Below, one piece after another: positions 45,811 to 58,035 of a stretch of DNA of 64,000 nt (position 1 is the stretch's first letter; every line of letters begins with the position of its first letter). The translations under genes and the position numbers were made by a program. The notes under the pieces were generated by a model, which was not told where the DNA came from, ran no database searches, and was given only the letters and a program-made list of their open reading frames with translations. The stretch is from contig CM043700.1 in assembly GCA_023935145.1 (NCBI GenBank), positions 62,645,620-62,709,619 on the forward strand. The letters are read 5' to 3'. This DNA is from Bretschneidera sinensis. Taxonomy: Eukaryota; Streptophyta; Magnoliopsida; Brassicales; Akaniaceae.

Positions 45811-48800
45811 TGTTGAGAGTTCTAATAAGATTCTTAATGAATGTCATAGTAGGCTTGGATAATATTTATTTTATCTAATTGTTGTGTTATATTCCTATTA
45901 GACTTAGTATTCATAAGTCAATATATTGGGTCAATTGTATTATTTTTATTCAATCAATAAGATAAATAATTTTTTTTAAGTTATTGTTTTTTAACATGGT
46001 ATTAGAACAAGATCTCTATTGAGATCCTGAATAATTTTTTTACTTATTCAAAAAAAAGTTGGTACTGTTCATCGGCACTGTTTACAGGTACTATTCACAG
46101 ATAGCAAAGAAAGTTTGATAAATAGATTTGTACCATATAAAGACAATAAAAAAAAAGTCCTCAGTTAAAAAAATATAAAAAAAGATGTTCATCTATCTTT
46201 CTTCTTAACTTTGTCTTTTGTGTGAAGGAATTTTGATTTGTGTTATCTTTTTTTTTTTTTTTTTTAAGAAATCACTATGGAGTCCAAGATTGTCTCCGGT
46301 GTGCCTCCTTATCCAAGTTATCATATTAGAACTTCATTTAGTCGTGGTGGTAATTTTGTTCGTCAATGTACGTACTGCCATCGTTTCGAGTATACTCGAA
46401 AGACGTGTTGAAAGTTAGTTGGTCGTAGTCAAGGTTCACTTCGTCAATGTACGTATTGTCATCATTCCGGACATACCCGAGAGACATGTTGGAAGTTAGT
46501 TGGTCATCCCATGGTTGCTAATGATATGACTTCTGATTCTATTAAGTATGAACTTACCTCAAAATCTGTGCCTTCGGCTTCTCTGATGGTTTCCAAAGAT
46601 GAGTATGATAAGTTCTTACAGTATAAGGCAACCATCCGAAAATCTTCTTCGACTACCCTTTCCACCCAGAAAAGTACACCAAAAGCTTGTCTAACATATG
46701 GTAACTCTTCATCTAGACCTTGGGTCCTTGACTCTGCAACTACTAATCATTTGTCAGGTACCATTGATGTTTTCTCTAGTTTTTATCACTCTTCGTCTTT
46801 GCCTGATGTTAATCTTGCAAATGGATCTAAAACCACTACTAGTGGCATTGGTATTGTGCACCCTAGTTATTCTATATCTTTATCATCTGTCCTTTATGCT
46901 CATTTTTCTCAATATAATTTGATATCTGTTAGTCAACTGTTCTGTTACATTTCTTCCTGATTCTGTTCTTATCCAGGATCTAACAAGAAGAAAAACAATT
47001 GGTGGAGGGCATGAATCGTACGACCTGTATTACTTTGATCCTATCCCATTACTCATTGCTTGCTCGATTAATGCGTCTCCACTTCATGAACATTATCGTT
47101 TTGGTCATCCATCCTTAGAGAAGTTGAAAAAGTTGGATCATCATCTTTAGAATGTGAGTCGTGTTAGTTTGATAAGCATCGTCGTGTATTGTTTCCTTCC
47201 TGAATTAATAATCATGTGTCTAGTCCTTTTATGTTAGTATATTATGATATTTGGGGGCCAAGTCGTGTGACTTCCAGACTTGGATTTCGATATTTCGTTA
47301 CATTTGTGGATGATTATTCCAAATTTGGCTTTATTTAATGAAAGATCGTTCTGAGTTGTTTTTTATTTTTTGTGCCTCTTTGTGTTGAGATAAAAACTCA
47401 ATTTGACTTATCTGTTAAGATTCTCTGTAGTGACAATGCTTGAGAATATTTTTATGAGTCTTTTACAACTTTTATGACTAAGTCTAGCATTATTCATCAG
47501 TCATCATGTTCTCGTATATCCCAACAAAATGGGGTTGCGAAGCGAAAAAATCACCATCTTATGGATACTGCTCACACTCTCTTATTTCATATGTATGTCC
47601 CCAAGTTGTTTTGGAGTGAAGCCGTTATGATTGCATGTTACTTAATCAACCCTATGCCATTGTCTATTCTTGATGGCCAAACCCCCACTCCATGCTCATT
47701 CCTAAAGATGTTACCTTCCACTTACCTCCTCGTGTCTTTGGATCTGTTTGTTTTGTTCATCAGCTCCGTCTAGGGGTTGACAAACTTGATCCCCGCTCTA
47801 TAAAGTGTATATTTAGGCTATTTTCGTACACAAAAAGGTTATCGGTGTTATAGTCCATTACTACAAAAGCACTTTGTTTGTGCCGATGTTACATTCTTTG
47901 AGTCTACTTTGCATTACTCCGAGTCTCATTTTATCTCAAATATGACTGATTCATTTCCTTGTCCATTACCCGTTCACATGCCCCTTACACAGTCAGATCC
48001 TCCTCCATTAGTCTCTTCGTTGTCTGCTACTCTGTTGCAAGTATACTCCCGTATTCTGCTCCACCAATTGCTCCCTTGTTGACAGATCTCGATCATCCTT
48101 CCTCATATGAGAATAATCATCCTATTGCTCTTCGTAAAGGTAAACGTTTATGTACTGCTCATCTGATTGCTAATTTTGTGTCTTATGATTATTTATCTCC
48201 TTCATATGCTTCTTTTGTTGCTTTAATCTCTTTTGTCTCTATTCCTAAGTTTGTTACAAAAGCTTTGTCTCATTCTGGGTGGAAAGCCGTTATGGATGAA
48301 AAGATACATACCTTGAATGCTAATGATACATGAGACTTGGTTCCTTTTCCATCTGGAAAATCTATTGTTGGTTGTCGTTAGGTCTATACTGTAAAGGTTC
48401 ATCCCGATGGTGAACCTTATGGTACTATTGATAGATTAAAAGCTCGCCTAGTAGCAAAAAGGTATACACAGGTATATGATATTGACTATACTGAGACATT
48501 CTCTCCAGTGGCGAATATTACGTCTGTTTGTGTGTTTATCTCTCTCACAGCTACTTTTAATTGGCCCCTACATCAGTTGAATATGAAACATATGTTTCTA
48601 AATGATGATTTACAAGAAGAAATATACATGGAGCAACCACCCATATTTGTTGCTAAGGGAGAGTCTAGGTTAGTATGTCGATTAAAGAAATCTCTATATG
48701 ACTTGAAACAATCTCCTTGAGCGTGGATGATATTGTGATCACACAAATGAATTATGACAATTGAGATACTTCTTAAGTATCGAGGTTGTTAGATCTTGTC

Positions 48801-49761
48801 ATGGTGTTTCTTTATCTCAGCGTAAATATATTCTTGATTTGTTAACTGATACTAGAATGTTAAGGTGTAAACTGTAACCTATGGATCCCAACACAAAACT
48901 TGCAGTTGATCAAGGTGATTATTTGACCCAAGGCAATATAGGCGTTTGGTTGAAAATTTGAATTATTTGACTGTTAGTCAATTTCTCGATGCTCCGCAAA
49001 CTAATCATTGAAATGTTATTTGAATTTTGAGATATCTTAAGAGTGCTCCTGGTCGTTGTTTACTTTATCAAAATCATAGTCATACTCAAGTTGAGGGTTA
49101 TATTGATGCAGATATAACCAGCTCTTGATCTAATAGAAAGTCCACTATTGGGTATTGTGTATTTGTTGGAGGTAATTTAGTATCATAGAAAAGTAAAAAA
49201 CAAATTATTGTTGTTAAGTTGAGTGCTGAATTCGAATATAAAGTAATGACGCATACTACCTGCGCGATGGTTTAGCTAAAGCAGTTGTTAGCGAAACTTG
49301 AGGTTAACCAATTAAATCCCATGAGCTTGATGTTTGACAATCGAGCAACTATTTATATTGCAAATAATCCAGTGTTTCATGAGAAAACTAAACATATTGA
49401 AGTTGATTGTCATGGTATTCGAGAAAAACTTCTACAAAATGTAATTAATACCAGACATGTGAACTCAATAGATCAGTTAGTTGATTTATTTACTAAACCA
49501 CTGGATGGTTCTCGAGTTCAATTTATTTGTAGCAAGTTGGATGCATATGACATCTATAGTCCAACTTGAGTGGGAGTGTTGAAAATCTTAATAGGATTCT
49601 TAACTAGTGTCCTAGTAAGCTTGAATCATATTTATCTTATCTAATTGTTGTGCCCTATTCCTATTAAACTTAGTATTTATAAGTCTACATATTGAGCTAA
49701 TTGTATTCTTTTTATTCAATCAATAAGATAGAGAATTCTTTTCAGTTATAGTTTTTCAACA
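45811..49761 (+). mobile_element. Decayed copia retrotransposon with short LTRs
   Basis: The LTRs at 45811-45996 (186 bp) and 49577-49761 (185 bp) start TGTTGA and end AACA, and are clearly diverged. The flanking 5-mers TATAT (45806-45810) and TACAT (49762-49766) are a decayed duplication. The primer-binding site TGGTATTAGAAC is at 45997-46008 and the polypurine tract GAGTGGGAG at 49568-49576. The interior is 3.6 kb, shorter than an autonomous copia. Most of gag and part of the reverse transcriptase are deleted. Confidence 0.88.
46276..49569 (+). pseudogene. Remnant gag-pol of the short-LTR copia
   Basis: It starts with a gag tail holding two zinc knuckles from an 81-bp tandem duplication (CTYCHRFEYTRKTC, CTYCHHSGHTRETC; period 46361 to 46442). 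The protease site reads WVLDSATTNHLSG. Integrase pieces include FVDDYSKFGF and SRISQQNGVAKRKN. Reverse transcriptase has RLKARLVAKRYTQ, DIDYTETFSPVA and the Q-P motif LNMKHMFLNDDLQEEIYMEQP (split by decay), then jumps near 48720 directly to VDDIVIT, a deletion. RNase H pieces include MLAKLEVNQ and [20 protein letters not shown] (49285-49569). Many stops. Confidence 0.87.
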
Positions 49762-49851
49762 TACATTTTTTTTAATACATATACAGTTCAAGCCCGATTT
49801 AATTGAGTTATGAACCAACCTGCTCGACTTAGTTCTACTCCTAATTTTAAA

Positions 49852-51543
49852 CCATAAAAACCTCAAGATAGTGAAGTCTCTCCTATAAGGATGCCCTACT
49901 TATATATGAGATAAATAAAGATTTTTTTTTTTTTTTATAGGAAAGAACATGTGCTGCTAGATAAATAAAGATTGATAACCATCCAGTTTAACCATCTATT
50001 TTAGCCATTTGCAAGCTTAGCTAATGAAAGGACATCACGATACATGAAGATTCTTAAATTCTCATTTTTACCCCTATCCATTACCACTTATAGCTTTTCA
50101 AAATTACTACTCAGGCATCCACCACAACTACCCAGATGAAAATCGGATGGCCCTATTACCATTCATGAGATTCTTATTCCTAAGATTGGTCTTAACTGTT
50201 AATTGCTTTAAACAGTAACCCGCTGCAACCAATGTCTCAAGTATATATATGTTTGGTGGAAGTAACTAGAGCAAAATGTGTTGGCTGTAAGAACACTGCC
50301 TATCCAACTGAGAAAGCAAGAGTGGGATTCATAGAGAAAAGGTGCATAAGAGCAAGAGCTAGTCTTCATTCTATGAACATTTTGTAGTAGTGCTTAAAAC
50401 AGTAAATGAATCTCTGTTTACCTCCCCTTTCATTCTGTTTTCTTGCATCATTATCCTTCATGGTTTACCAATTCTCTGCAAACCATAAAAAAAGAATTCA
50501 TTTAAACTACATAAGACATCGTTGACTTTACTCTAACATCTCAAAGCCAAAATTCTGAATAAATCAAACAGCATAAATTGAAGAAAGATGGCATCAATCC
50601 ATATGAGAGTTATTTCCCTTCTTCTGCTATATACACCCCAAGAAAGGAAAGGGAGGGGAGCAAACCAGTTTCTTTGAACCGTGTTCACCAGCCATTCTAC
50701 CAACAAAGAGTAAGCAACTTAAAAGAAGATTAAAATGTTTTGCAACATCTGTGCAATGAGGAACAGTCAACAATCACTAAAAACGAAGGCAGATAAATTC
50801 ACAACATTCAATCGTTGTGTGCAGATGCACATAAACAACCATGCTATACAAGTAAATGACACGCTCACCATAGGTACAACATTCTCTCATCAAGCTGGGA
50901 CGTATCTATCATTCACAAAAAAATTCATCATCTTTGGTGTACTTCTCTTGCGCTGCTGCAACTGTGAACTGCTTTGTTAAGAAAAGCAAGCACACGAAAA
51001 ATATCATAAAGGAACCAACTCATCAGTTACACAGTGGAATCAACACCTATAACAAAGAAATTCCATTAGCTTATCTGTGATCTATAAACTACTATGATAC
51101 TTTTAAATTTACTAAATATTAAAGCTCAATCATACGCAAGATGGAAAATCTCATGTAACCACCTAATATTTAAAAAAAAAAAAAAAAAAAAAACAGAAGT
51201 GCTCGAGTGCTCAGGTAGATGTCCTTTTATAAATTTGTTCCAAAGAGAGCAGAAAAAGCGAAAACATTATCACCCAGAAGTTGGAGCTTGCTACTTGCTT
51301 CAAGATAAGAATGCAGCTACAAGATTGTTTAAAGCCATGAATAAAAAGCTTTTTTTTTTTTGGCTTTACAGCTAAAAAAAGACACAAAACACCATAATTA
51401 GTGTACACTGAAGCCAACCCAGCAACAAAATAAGTTTCCTACAAGCGAATACAAGTAAGAAAAGGCAGCTGCAAGATTGTTTTGACATATTCTGCAATTC
51501 AAGTAAATCTTAATTTTTGCAAGTCAGATGCCATTCATCTATA
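49852..51543. other. Downstream flank of the QQT1 pseudogene, no gene recognised
   Basis: AT-rich with an A-run (51173-51193). It may include the former 3' UTR of the minus-strand pseudogene. Small frames here match nothing I know. Confidence 0.5.
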
Positions 51544-54500
51544 TTAGAGCAGACACATGATACAACTAAAAATAAAAGGATATCTGTAATAGTCCCAATC
51601 AACTTGACGAACTGCAACCTTGCTTGATTCAACTGCACTGGCTTCAATGGTGGCAAATATGTATCCACTGCTTTTGTCAATCAGCTTTACAAGATTTCCA
51701 ACACTCTCTTTATCCTGAAAAGGAGCATCTCACTAGTAACACATCTATAAAAAATGAAATAAAAAAATTCTTAAAATAATCAGCATGCCTGAATATCTAA
51801 GGTCGTAAAATTGACAAGACTAAAGTCTTCAAGTACGTCACACAGCTCCTTTGTTAGCTTTCTGCAACAAGTACTATAAGCAACTTTTTAACCATAATAT
51901 TTAAAAATAATAAAACAATTCATACTTCTAGAACTGAATATCAGAATACTAAATCTGGAAATAGTTAGCAAAGTGATATCCTGAATGACTTTGGAGTTTT
52001 AGAAACCCAAAAAACAACCAAGTGATAACCTCAAACCGAGGTGCAAGATATTAATTTCTTATTCGGTATACAGTTCCAAATGCATGTGATTCAGCCATTT
52101 ATCACATAAAACTATAAAAACTAGTGTATAATGTCTCCAATACAGAACATGTTGGCTGTTTTCCACGTTCATGCATTTTGAATGATGAACTTCTAGCTAT
52201 AACCGTTACAAAAGAATGGATGCTAATTTAGCAGCTCTGGAATGACTACAGAAACGTCAGACATAAATACATCCTCACTCAGACAATCAAACATAGCCAA
52301 GGTCAGACATCAAACTGACACTTTGATATTAATTAGCAGAATATGATGGTTTCAATTTTTGTTTGGAGCGCGTGTCTGTGCACATATTTTCTACACAGGA
52401 GGCACAATCAGCAATGACAGAAAGACCAGTTAGACAAACCCATACGTAGCCACTTGAGATGTAAATTTCCACTTAAGGGAACAGTCTAAAGCTAAAATAT
52501 AATACAAGAACTCCTTTATTTGCACATTCATAAGCCAACAAAAGACTCTTACAAACATTTGGTGACCAACTGGAAATTCAGCAATGTATGTTAAAGGTAA
52601 AAGTCAAAGCAGGATAAAGAAATGTGCAGAACATTAAATATTCTCAGAAAAGAGTTGTATCATATACAATGCCCAAGAAAAAATTGAAACAGGGATTAGT
52701 CCCATTAATGGCATGGGATATACAAGTAACTATCGAATAACAACCAGAAATAACTGAACATCATCCTGTTGATAGTGAAAGGAATAAAGACTTATTCACA
52801 TACTTGGCATTATAAATTTAGCAATAAATCAAACCTGTGCTTAGCAGAGCAAGAGTCCTGACCAAGATGGTACTGTAAATATGATAAATCTTGCACATCA
52901 GTGTAGAAATTGAGGTTGAAAGCTGCACCAATCAAAAACATTAATTAGCAAGGAAAACTAGCACTTAAGTTAATGTCAAAATTTTCATTTCACATTAAAT
53001 GTTAAATCTATAACCACACCTAGCTTTCCATAGTTCTCAATTAAATCAATTTTAGACAAGACATTGATGTGTGGGAGTTTGAGGTGCAGCATGGTAGATA
53101 ACGAGAGGAGCAACTGACACAGGTGTGTCCAACAAACCCTATGACAGACATGCAGCACTGCATTGATCTTGTACCAGGATCTGTGTTGCCTAACAAACCA
53201 GCCTATCGATTGAATCCTAAGGAGCATGAAGAATTATAGAGACGGTATCAGCAATGCACTAACATATTTCCCAGGGTCACTACAAAGATGTGCATCAATT
53301 AAATGCACAGCAGTCAACTGCATAAAATGAGGAATCCATTAAGATTCTGATTTATAGCATAAAGATAACAAGTAGAAATCCCCTTAACTGTTCAGAAGCC
53401 TAGTGACAGAGATGACACACGCATACCCTAAGATTCAACTTTTTTATGAGTTTCATGATAACATTCGTGGCATTGGAGTGAAGGAAAAATAGCTCCACAT
53501 GGACAGGAAAATCAAAGAGAAGATAGTGATCTGCAAGTAACAAAAACTGTTAGTCGATATAACTTAACTAAATCAAACTATAAGTGCAGTAGGGAGGGAG
53601 AGTCAGAGAGAGATGAACCATAAAGAAGAGGCCCGTTATACCAACCTTTCAGAAGAGGCTCCACTTTAGATTCCAACCAGTCAATATTCTTCTCCAAATA
53701 ATCCATACAATAAACAAGTCCTGGTTGGACATAATGTATAAATTATAAGTGCACTGAATAGAAACACAATTGCCAAATTTCAAACAAATTTTGATATCTA
53801 AGAAGTTCTTCCAGTAATAGTAAAAATAAGTCTAGAGCATACGATAACAAAGAAGCAGGCTCACCTCCATTGGGACCAAGGGAATGGTCCATCATTACAT
53901 CATCTAGTTTTATGAGATCCGCAATATTCACAGCACACACATAGCTAAAATTATGTTGAGGAAATTTTATATTAACGAACAAGCAAACACATTCAACGAA
54001 AAAGGATATGGCAACGTATCATTAGCAGGATCCAAATTGATAACAGCAACTTTCCTGCATTACAATAATAAGATTGTTACTGTAACAATATAGACGAATC
54101 AGCTTGAACCCTGTCAATTTCTAGTAAATAATTATAATTTGCAAACTCCTACACTCCCCCAAACAATAAGGAGGAGAAAAAAGAAAAAAAAAACATTTTA
54201 TAATTTGCTAAAGCCTTTGATAAAAGTCTTTACATTTGATTACCTAATTGAAACAAAACATAACATGGTAAACTAATCATATTAAAACAAACACTGAAAT
54301 CTGTGAACAGAACCAACGAAGTAACTGAGATTACACTTCGAAAGACTTAAACCCTCTGCACTATGATACAGCTCCCCAGTTATTATTTTCTATGTACCTT
54401 GCTAAAACCTTAATCCTTGTTTGGTAGAATATCAGTTGAAATTAAATTCAGTTAGGTTTCGTCGCTTTGGAAATCAATATGTTAGAAATTCAAAGCATTA

Positions 54501-54638
54501 AAAGGAACTTAAAAAAAAGTGAAAAAGGGATATTGAAAGTTTTTACCTTCCAATGAGTTCAAGGAACTGAGACATGCTATTGCAGTAAGTGGTCTCTCCT
54601 GATCCAGGAGGTCCAATCACCACTTGCCCAAACACCAT
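51544..54638 (-). pseudogene. QQT1: QQT1/GPN2 GPN-loop GTPase pseudogene, nine exons with introns
   Basis: GPN2 GTPases help assemble RNA polymerase II. Exons (minus): 54638-54547, 54054-54010, 53944-53865, 53720-53646, 53530-53427, 53317-53020 (interrupted), 52922-52835, 51861-51789 (GC donor), 51714-51544. Joined, they would give about 294 residues in phase. Recognisable motifs: [14 protein letters not shown] at the start, VINLDPAND, the GPN loop [46 protein letters not shown] and DKESVGNLVKLIDKSSGY. Lesions: the Walker A Lys is Glu (54596-54594), the exon 2 donor GT is AT, the G3 Gly-Gln after DFP is Val-His (53504-53499), and a 136-bp insert splits exon 6. Retained introns show it is not a retrocopy. 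Confidence 0.85.
53114..53249 (+). mobile_element. 136-bp gypsy reverse-transcriptase fragment inside exon 6 of the QQT1 pseudogene
   Basis: Flanked by AGCAA at 53109-53113 and 53250-53254. The plus strand reads [20 protein letters not shown] followed by NPKEHEEL and a stop. This is the conserved stretch before the reverse-transcriptase domain of Tekay/CRM-type gypsy elements. Removing it and one AGCAA restores the exon frame of the GTPase. It has no LTR, so it did not arrive as a complete element. Confidence 0.8.
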
Positions 54639-56631
54639 CCGTCTCTATTCAATTTTGAAGGATTCAAAAAGCAGCAAGTTTCAAAAATCACGAATAAAGA
54701 GTTTCATTCTTTGTGTTCAGGTTTTAAGAAAACTAAATCAATTGTTTAAGAGGGTGAGAAGAAGTGGAATATTAAATTTGGATGTTGTAATGCTTGATCA
54801 GCAGTTGGCCTCCTCAATGCATCCCATAAATAAAGTTGCTATGTACAGTAAAAAAGAAGTGTATAAGAAATTAAAACACGTAAAATTTACTTCCTTAAAG
54901 CAAGTGAACAATGATTGATAACTAAGTAGGTTATAATGCTTCCCAAACACCCCTAGTGATCAAATCAATAGCTTCTGAGCTAGTCTTTGGAATGATATCA
55001 GAAAGATTGGTATGCAAAATCTAGCAAAAGAAAATGATGACAAAAGATAATTCTAAAGAAAATTATTCAATATTCTTTGAGCATGATGTTCCATTATTAC
55101 ATGTATACGGGTGTACTTGTGAGACCCATAATAAAAACTTTTCTAAGTCTAGCACCATATTCCTCCATTATTAAAATTGACATGGCACCTAAGGCATTGT
55201 AAGGATATAGTGAAAGTGACAATACTATCAAATTCCTGATATCTTAGATGATATAATCATAACAAAATCTGAACTAGAATCTATCATTATCATACAATGG
55301 GAAGTTATATATTTGCAAACGAGGTAACCTTGCATGGAGACTCTAAAGCAGATAGCATAATATAACCTTCCATAATTGCAGGCTGTGTTGGTTGGTTCAT
55401 TTAGAAGAAATTATACTACTTCTGACAAACATGATAGTAAGAGCATGTTCTTGTATTCTGATCTTGATTTGAGGGTTGCAGGTCCTCTTAATGCTAGAGA
55501 AGTTATCAAGAAAAGAGATAATAACTATAGGCCGTATTTCAGTTTCATTGAATACTTATATGAGCTGATGCCTTAGAACTTCAAAGCTATATATTCCATC
55601 TCCCTGTGATATAGTCTGCTTTACCTTTTATTCTCAGCCAAGGATTGCATTATGTTGTCTGTGTACATCATCGAGCCATGCTGAGTACCTGAACTGCTTG
55701 CTTTCCGATCCTAACCAAATTTACATCAAATTATACAATTCAAAACAAGAAAAAGTAGGGAAAAATTTAAATATCCAAACTGATTCTCTTTTCTTTTTTA
55801 ATATTTTAGGCTTTAAGTATGGGCTAAAAAATGAATGAAAGAAAAAAAATCCTTATAACATGAACATATGAATGTTGAAAGTTCCTAGTTTGTAGAGAAA
55901 ACACTGATCAGTGATCACAGTTGCACACACACGCAAAGCACAGAACACAATAGTACAATGATGACATTGATGACATATACAACAAGATCACACAAAGCCA
56001 CATCAACTCATAGCAGCTCTGTCACACACTCACACCCCGACAACCAACACACTGCACCATTACAGACACTCATTCAATAATACAGCCAGACACTTATTTG
56101 GCTTAGGATTTGAAGATATCAAACACATTGGTAAATTTGAAAACCAACAAATATCTTAACTCAATGATACAAAGCATATAAGGCTTAAACTAAATTCCAA
56201 CGAAAAAAATACTTTTTAAAATGCCCATAATCACATCAAATTTTAAAGTGTTATAAATTCAAAAATGCTTAAGACAGACAAGTCAAAAAATTAAACTCAG
56301 AACTAGCTAGTAACCATATAAAGCCTCAGACATATAAAGAAGGATTAAAGCAGCCGAAGCTGTCAAGGAGCACATAATGAAAAAATTCAGACAATAACTT
56401 ATTTAAATGGAAAAAAAAAAAAAAACATTGTAGCCTTGTAAACAGTAACTCACAAATTTTGAAGAAGCATACAGAAATTATCTCTTTCTTTCACAATTGT
56501 CCTAGCCTCCGTGACTCTAAAGCCAACCTTACATTTAATTGCAAATGAAATAACAGAAGACGAATCATCATACAACTTATGAGAACACGAGGCTGGATGG
56601 CAACAGAACAGAGGCGGAGAGAGAGGCTGAG
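54639..56631. other. Upstream flank of the QQT1 pseudogene
   Basis: Mostly AT-rich with A-runs. It contains one orphan plus-strand ORF (55370-55576, listed separately) and, on the minus strand near 55640, a splice-donor-like AAAAG/GTAAAG that could end an untranslated exon. Nothing else is recognised. Confidence 0.45.
55370..55576 (+). other. Orphan ORF or exon-like segment, unknown
   Basis: The frame from the AG at about 55380 to the TAG after 55573 encodes AVLVGSFRRNYTT, FLYSDLDLRVAG, NYRPYFSFIEYLYELMP. The composition looks protein-like, with mixed charged and aromatic residues. It is preceded by a possible splice acceptor (ATAATTGCAG). I do not recognise the family. It could be the last exon of a broken gene or a captured fragment. 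Confidence 0.3.
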
Positions 56632-57426
56632 TGCTGTGTCATGGGCCAAATCATCAGGGCCCAAGTTCTAGAGATAGTTGCGTGCAGATCAGAGATCAAC
56701 AGTATTATTGGACTATCGGGTGTGCGCAAGCAAGAAGTGATGCACACTGGACCAGGAAGATAAAACAGATTGTGTGCCTGCATCAGGCCCACAGCGCACA
56801 GGCCCAACGGACCCAAACAAACGACTCCAGTGTCTGATACGAATCAGAGTGCGCACCTATTGCGTGCAGGACCGAGACCAGCCCAGAAACCCAAATATCA
56901 AACGCGCGCAGACCATAGAGATGGCGCACGAGACTTGGACACAGACAGAAATGCGCCAGTCAAATAGGCCCAGTACCAAGCCCTATCAGCACCGCCTCAG
57001 CATAGTGCGCGCGCCCAGCGAGCGTGCACAGGACCGCAGCTCTCTTTACCTTGTTCTCTTAGAATTTCTACTTTCCTTTTTGCTATGTAACTTGTCCTAG
57101 TAGTATTATAATTTCCGTTTGAGTGCAGAAGTAGTACTAGTTTACTTTCCTTTTCTTTTATAGGGGTTTGCCTATATAAAGACTGGCTTCCCTCTCATTG
57201 TAATCAGTTAGTATTTTTCCAGCACCTTAATAATACTTACAATGTGAGAGCATATCTTCTTCTTCTCTTCTCTTCGAAAACTCTCTTAAAAACCATCTTC
57301 TTATTTAGATTTTCTTTAGTGAGAGGCTTACTAGTCAAGGCCAAACAAGTTGGCCATGACTAGTCCTGCATGGGTTAGGATGAGAAAAATCCAGCCCGTG
57401 ATGGTATCAGAGCGACAGTTCTGGGA

Positions 57427-58035
57427 ATGAGCAAGATGGTAGGAGGGATCAAACGGGTTGATCACCTCGACATCGAAGCACTTGTGACCAGGGGTCACCA
57501 AGGGCAAGCATGGGACATCTCTTTTACACTAGATAAACGCGTAGGGAGATTGGAAACAAGGCGGGCAGAGGCCACAGACCTTGCTGGGGAAAGTGACCAG
57601 CACTTACAACGGGGCATGTCCAAGGAGGACAGCAAGGACCTGCGTGACCAGAAGTGGCACACACCACAGATGACTGGCAGCGTGCTGTTTGGGATGGATC
57701 AGACGCAGGGATATGATCAGATCGGGGCTGAGGAATATGCTGAAGGATGGGACCAGCACCTAAAACCAAACAATTCAAAGGAAGGTGACAAGAAGTTTCA
57801 TGGACAGATGCCAGAGGCATTAAAATCAGTGGAGGGTGGACTGTTCAGGAGAGAACAAACAGCAGACATGAGGAGTACCGGGGGCAACGAAAGAAAGTTC
57901 AAGGGAGAGCTAACAGGATACGGGACCACGGTGGTCAGAAGTACAACTGGGGCGAACCGCAACAGGAGCACCAGGACAGGGGAATCGCTACCAACTGACT
58001 ACGGGTGTGTTGGGTACACCCATAAGATAGGTTAA
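57427..58035 (+). other. 202-codon ORF in the LARD-like element, unknown
   Basis: It begins MSKMVGGIKRVDHLDIEALV 13 bp after the primer-binding site, where gag would start, and ends at TAG/TAA near 58035. It is hydrophilic, rich in Gly, Lys, Arg, Gln and Asp, with two DQHL(Q/K) segments. No gag domain or zinc knuckle is seen. It may be a gag remnant, a captured sequence or chance. A second frame (58406-58699) has CLICENFHYTCKHGK, a suggestive but unproven Cys/His cluster. Confidence 0.35.

Larger units (their letters stand above)
45518..49843. mobile_element. hAT-type MITE, copy 2, split by a copia insertion
   Basis: The left part is 45518-45810 (starts TAGTGGTGGATTCGAGTCGA) and the right part 49767-49843 (ends ACTTAGTTCTACTCCTA). 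The flanking 8-mers ATTGTAAA (45510-45517) and ATTTTAAA (49844-49851) differ by one base, the 8-bp duplication expected of hAT. Rejoined it is about 370 bp and parallels the copy at 30934-31352. Confidence 0.75.
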
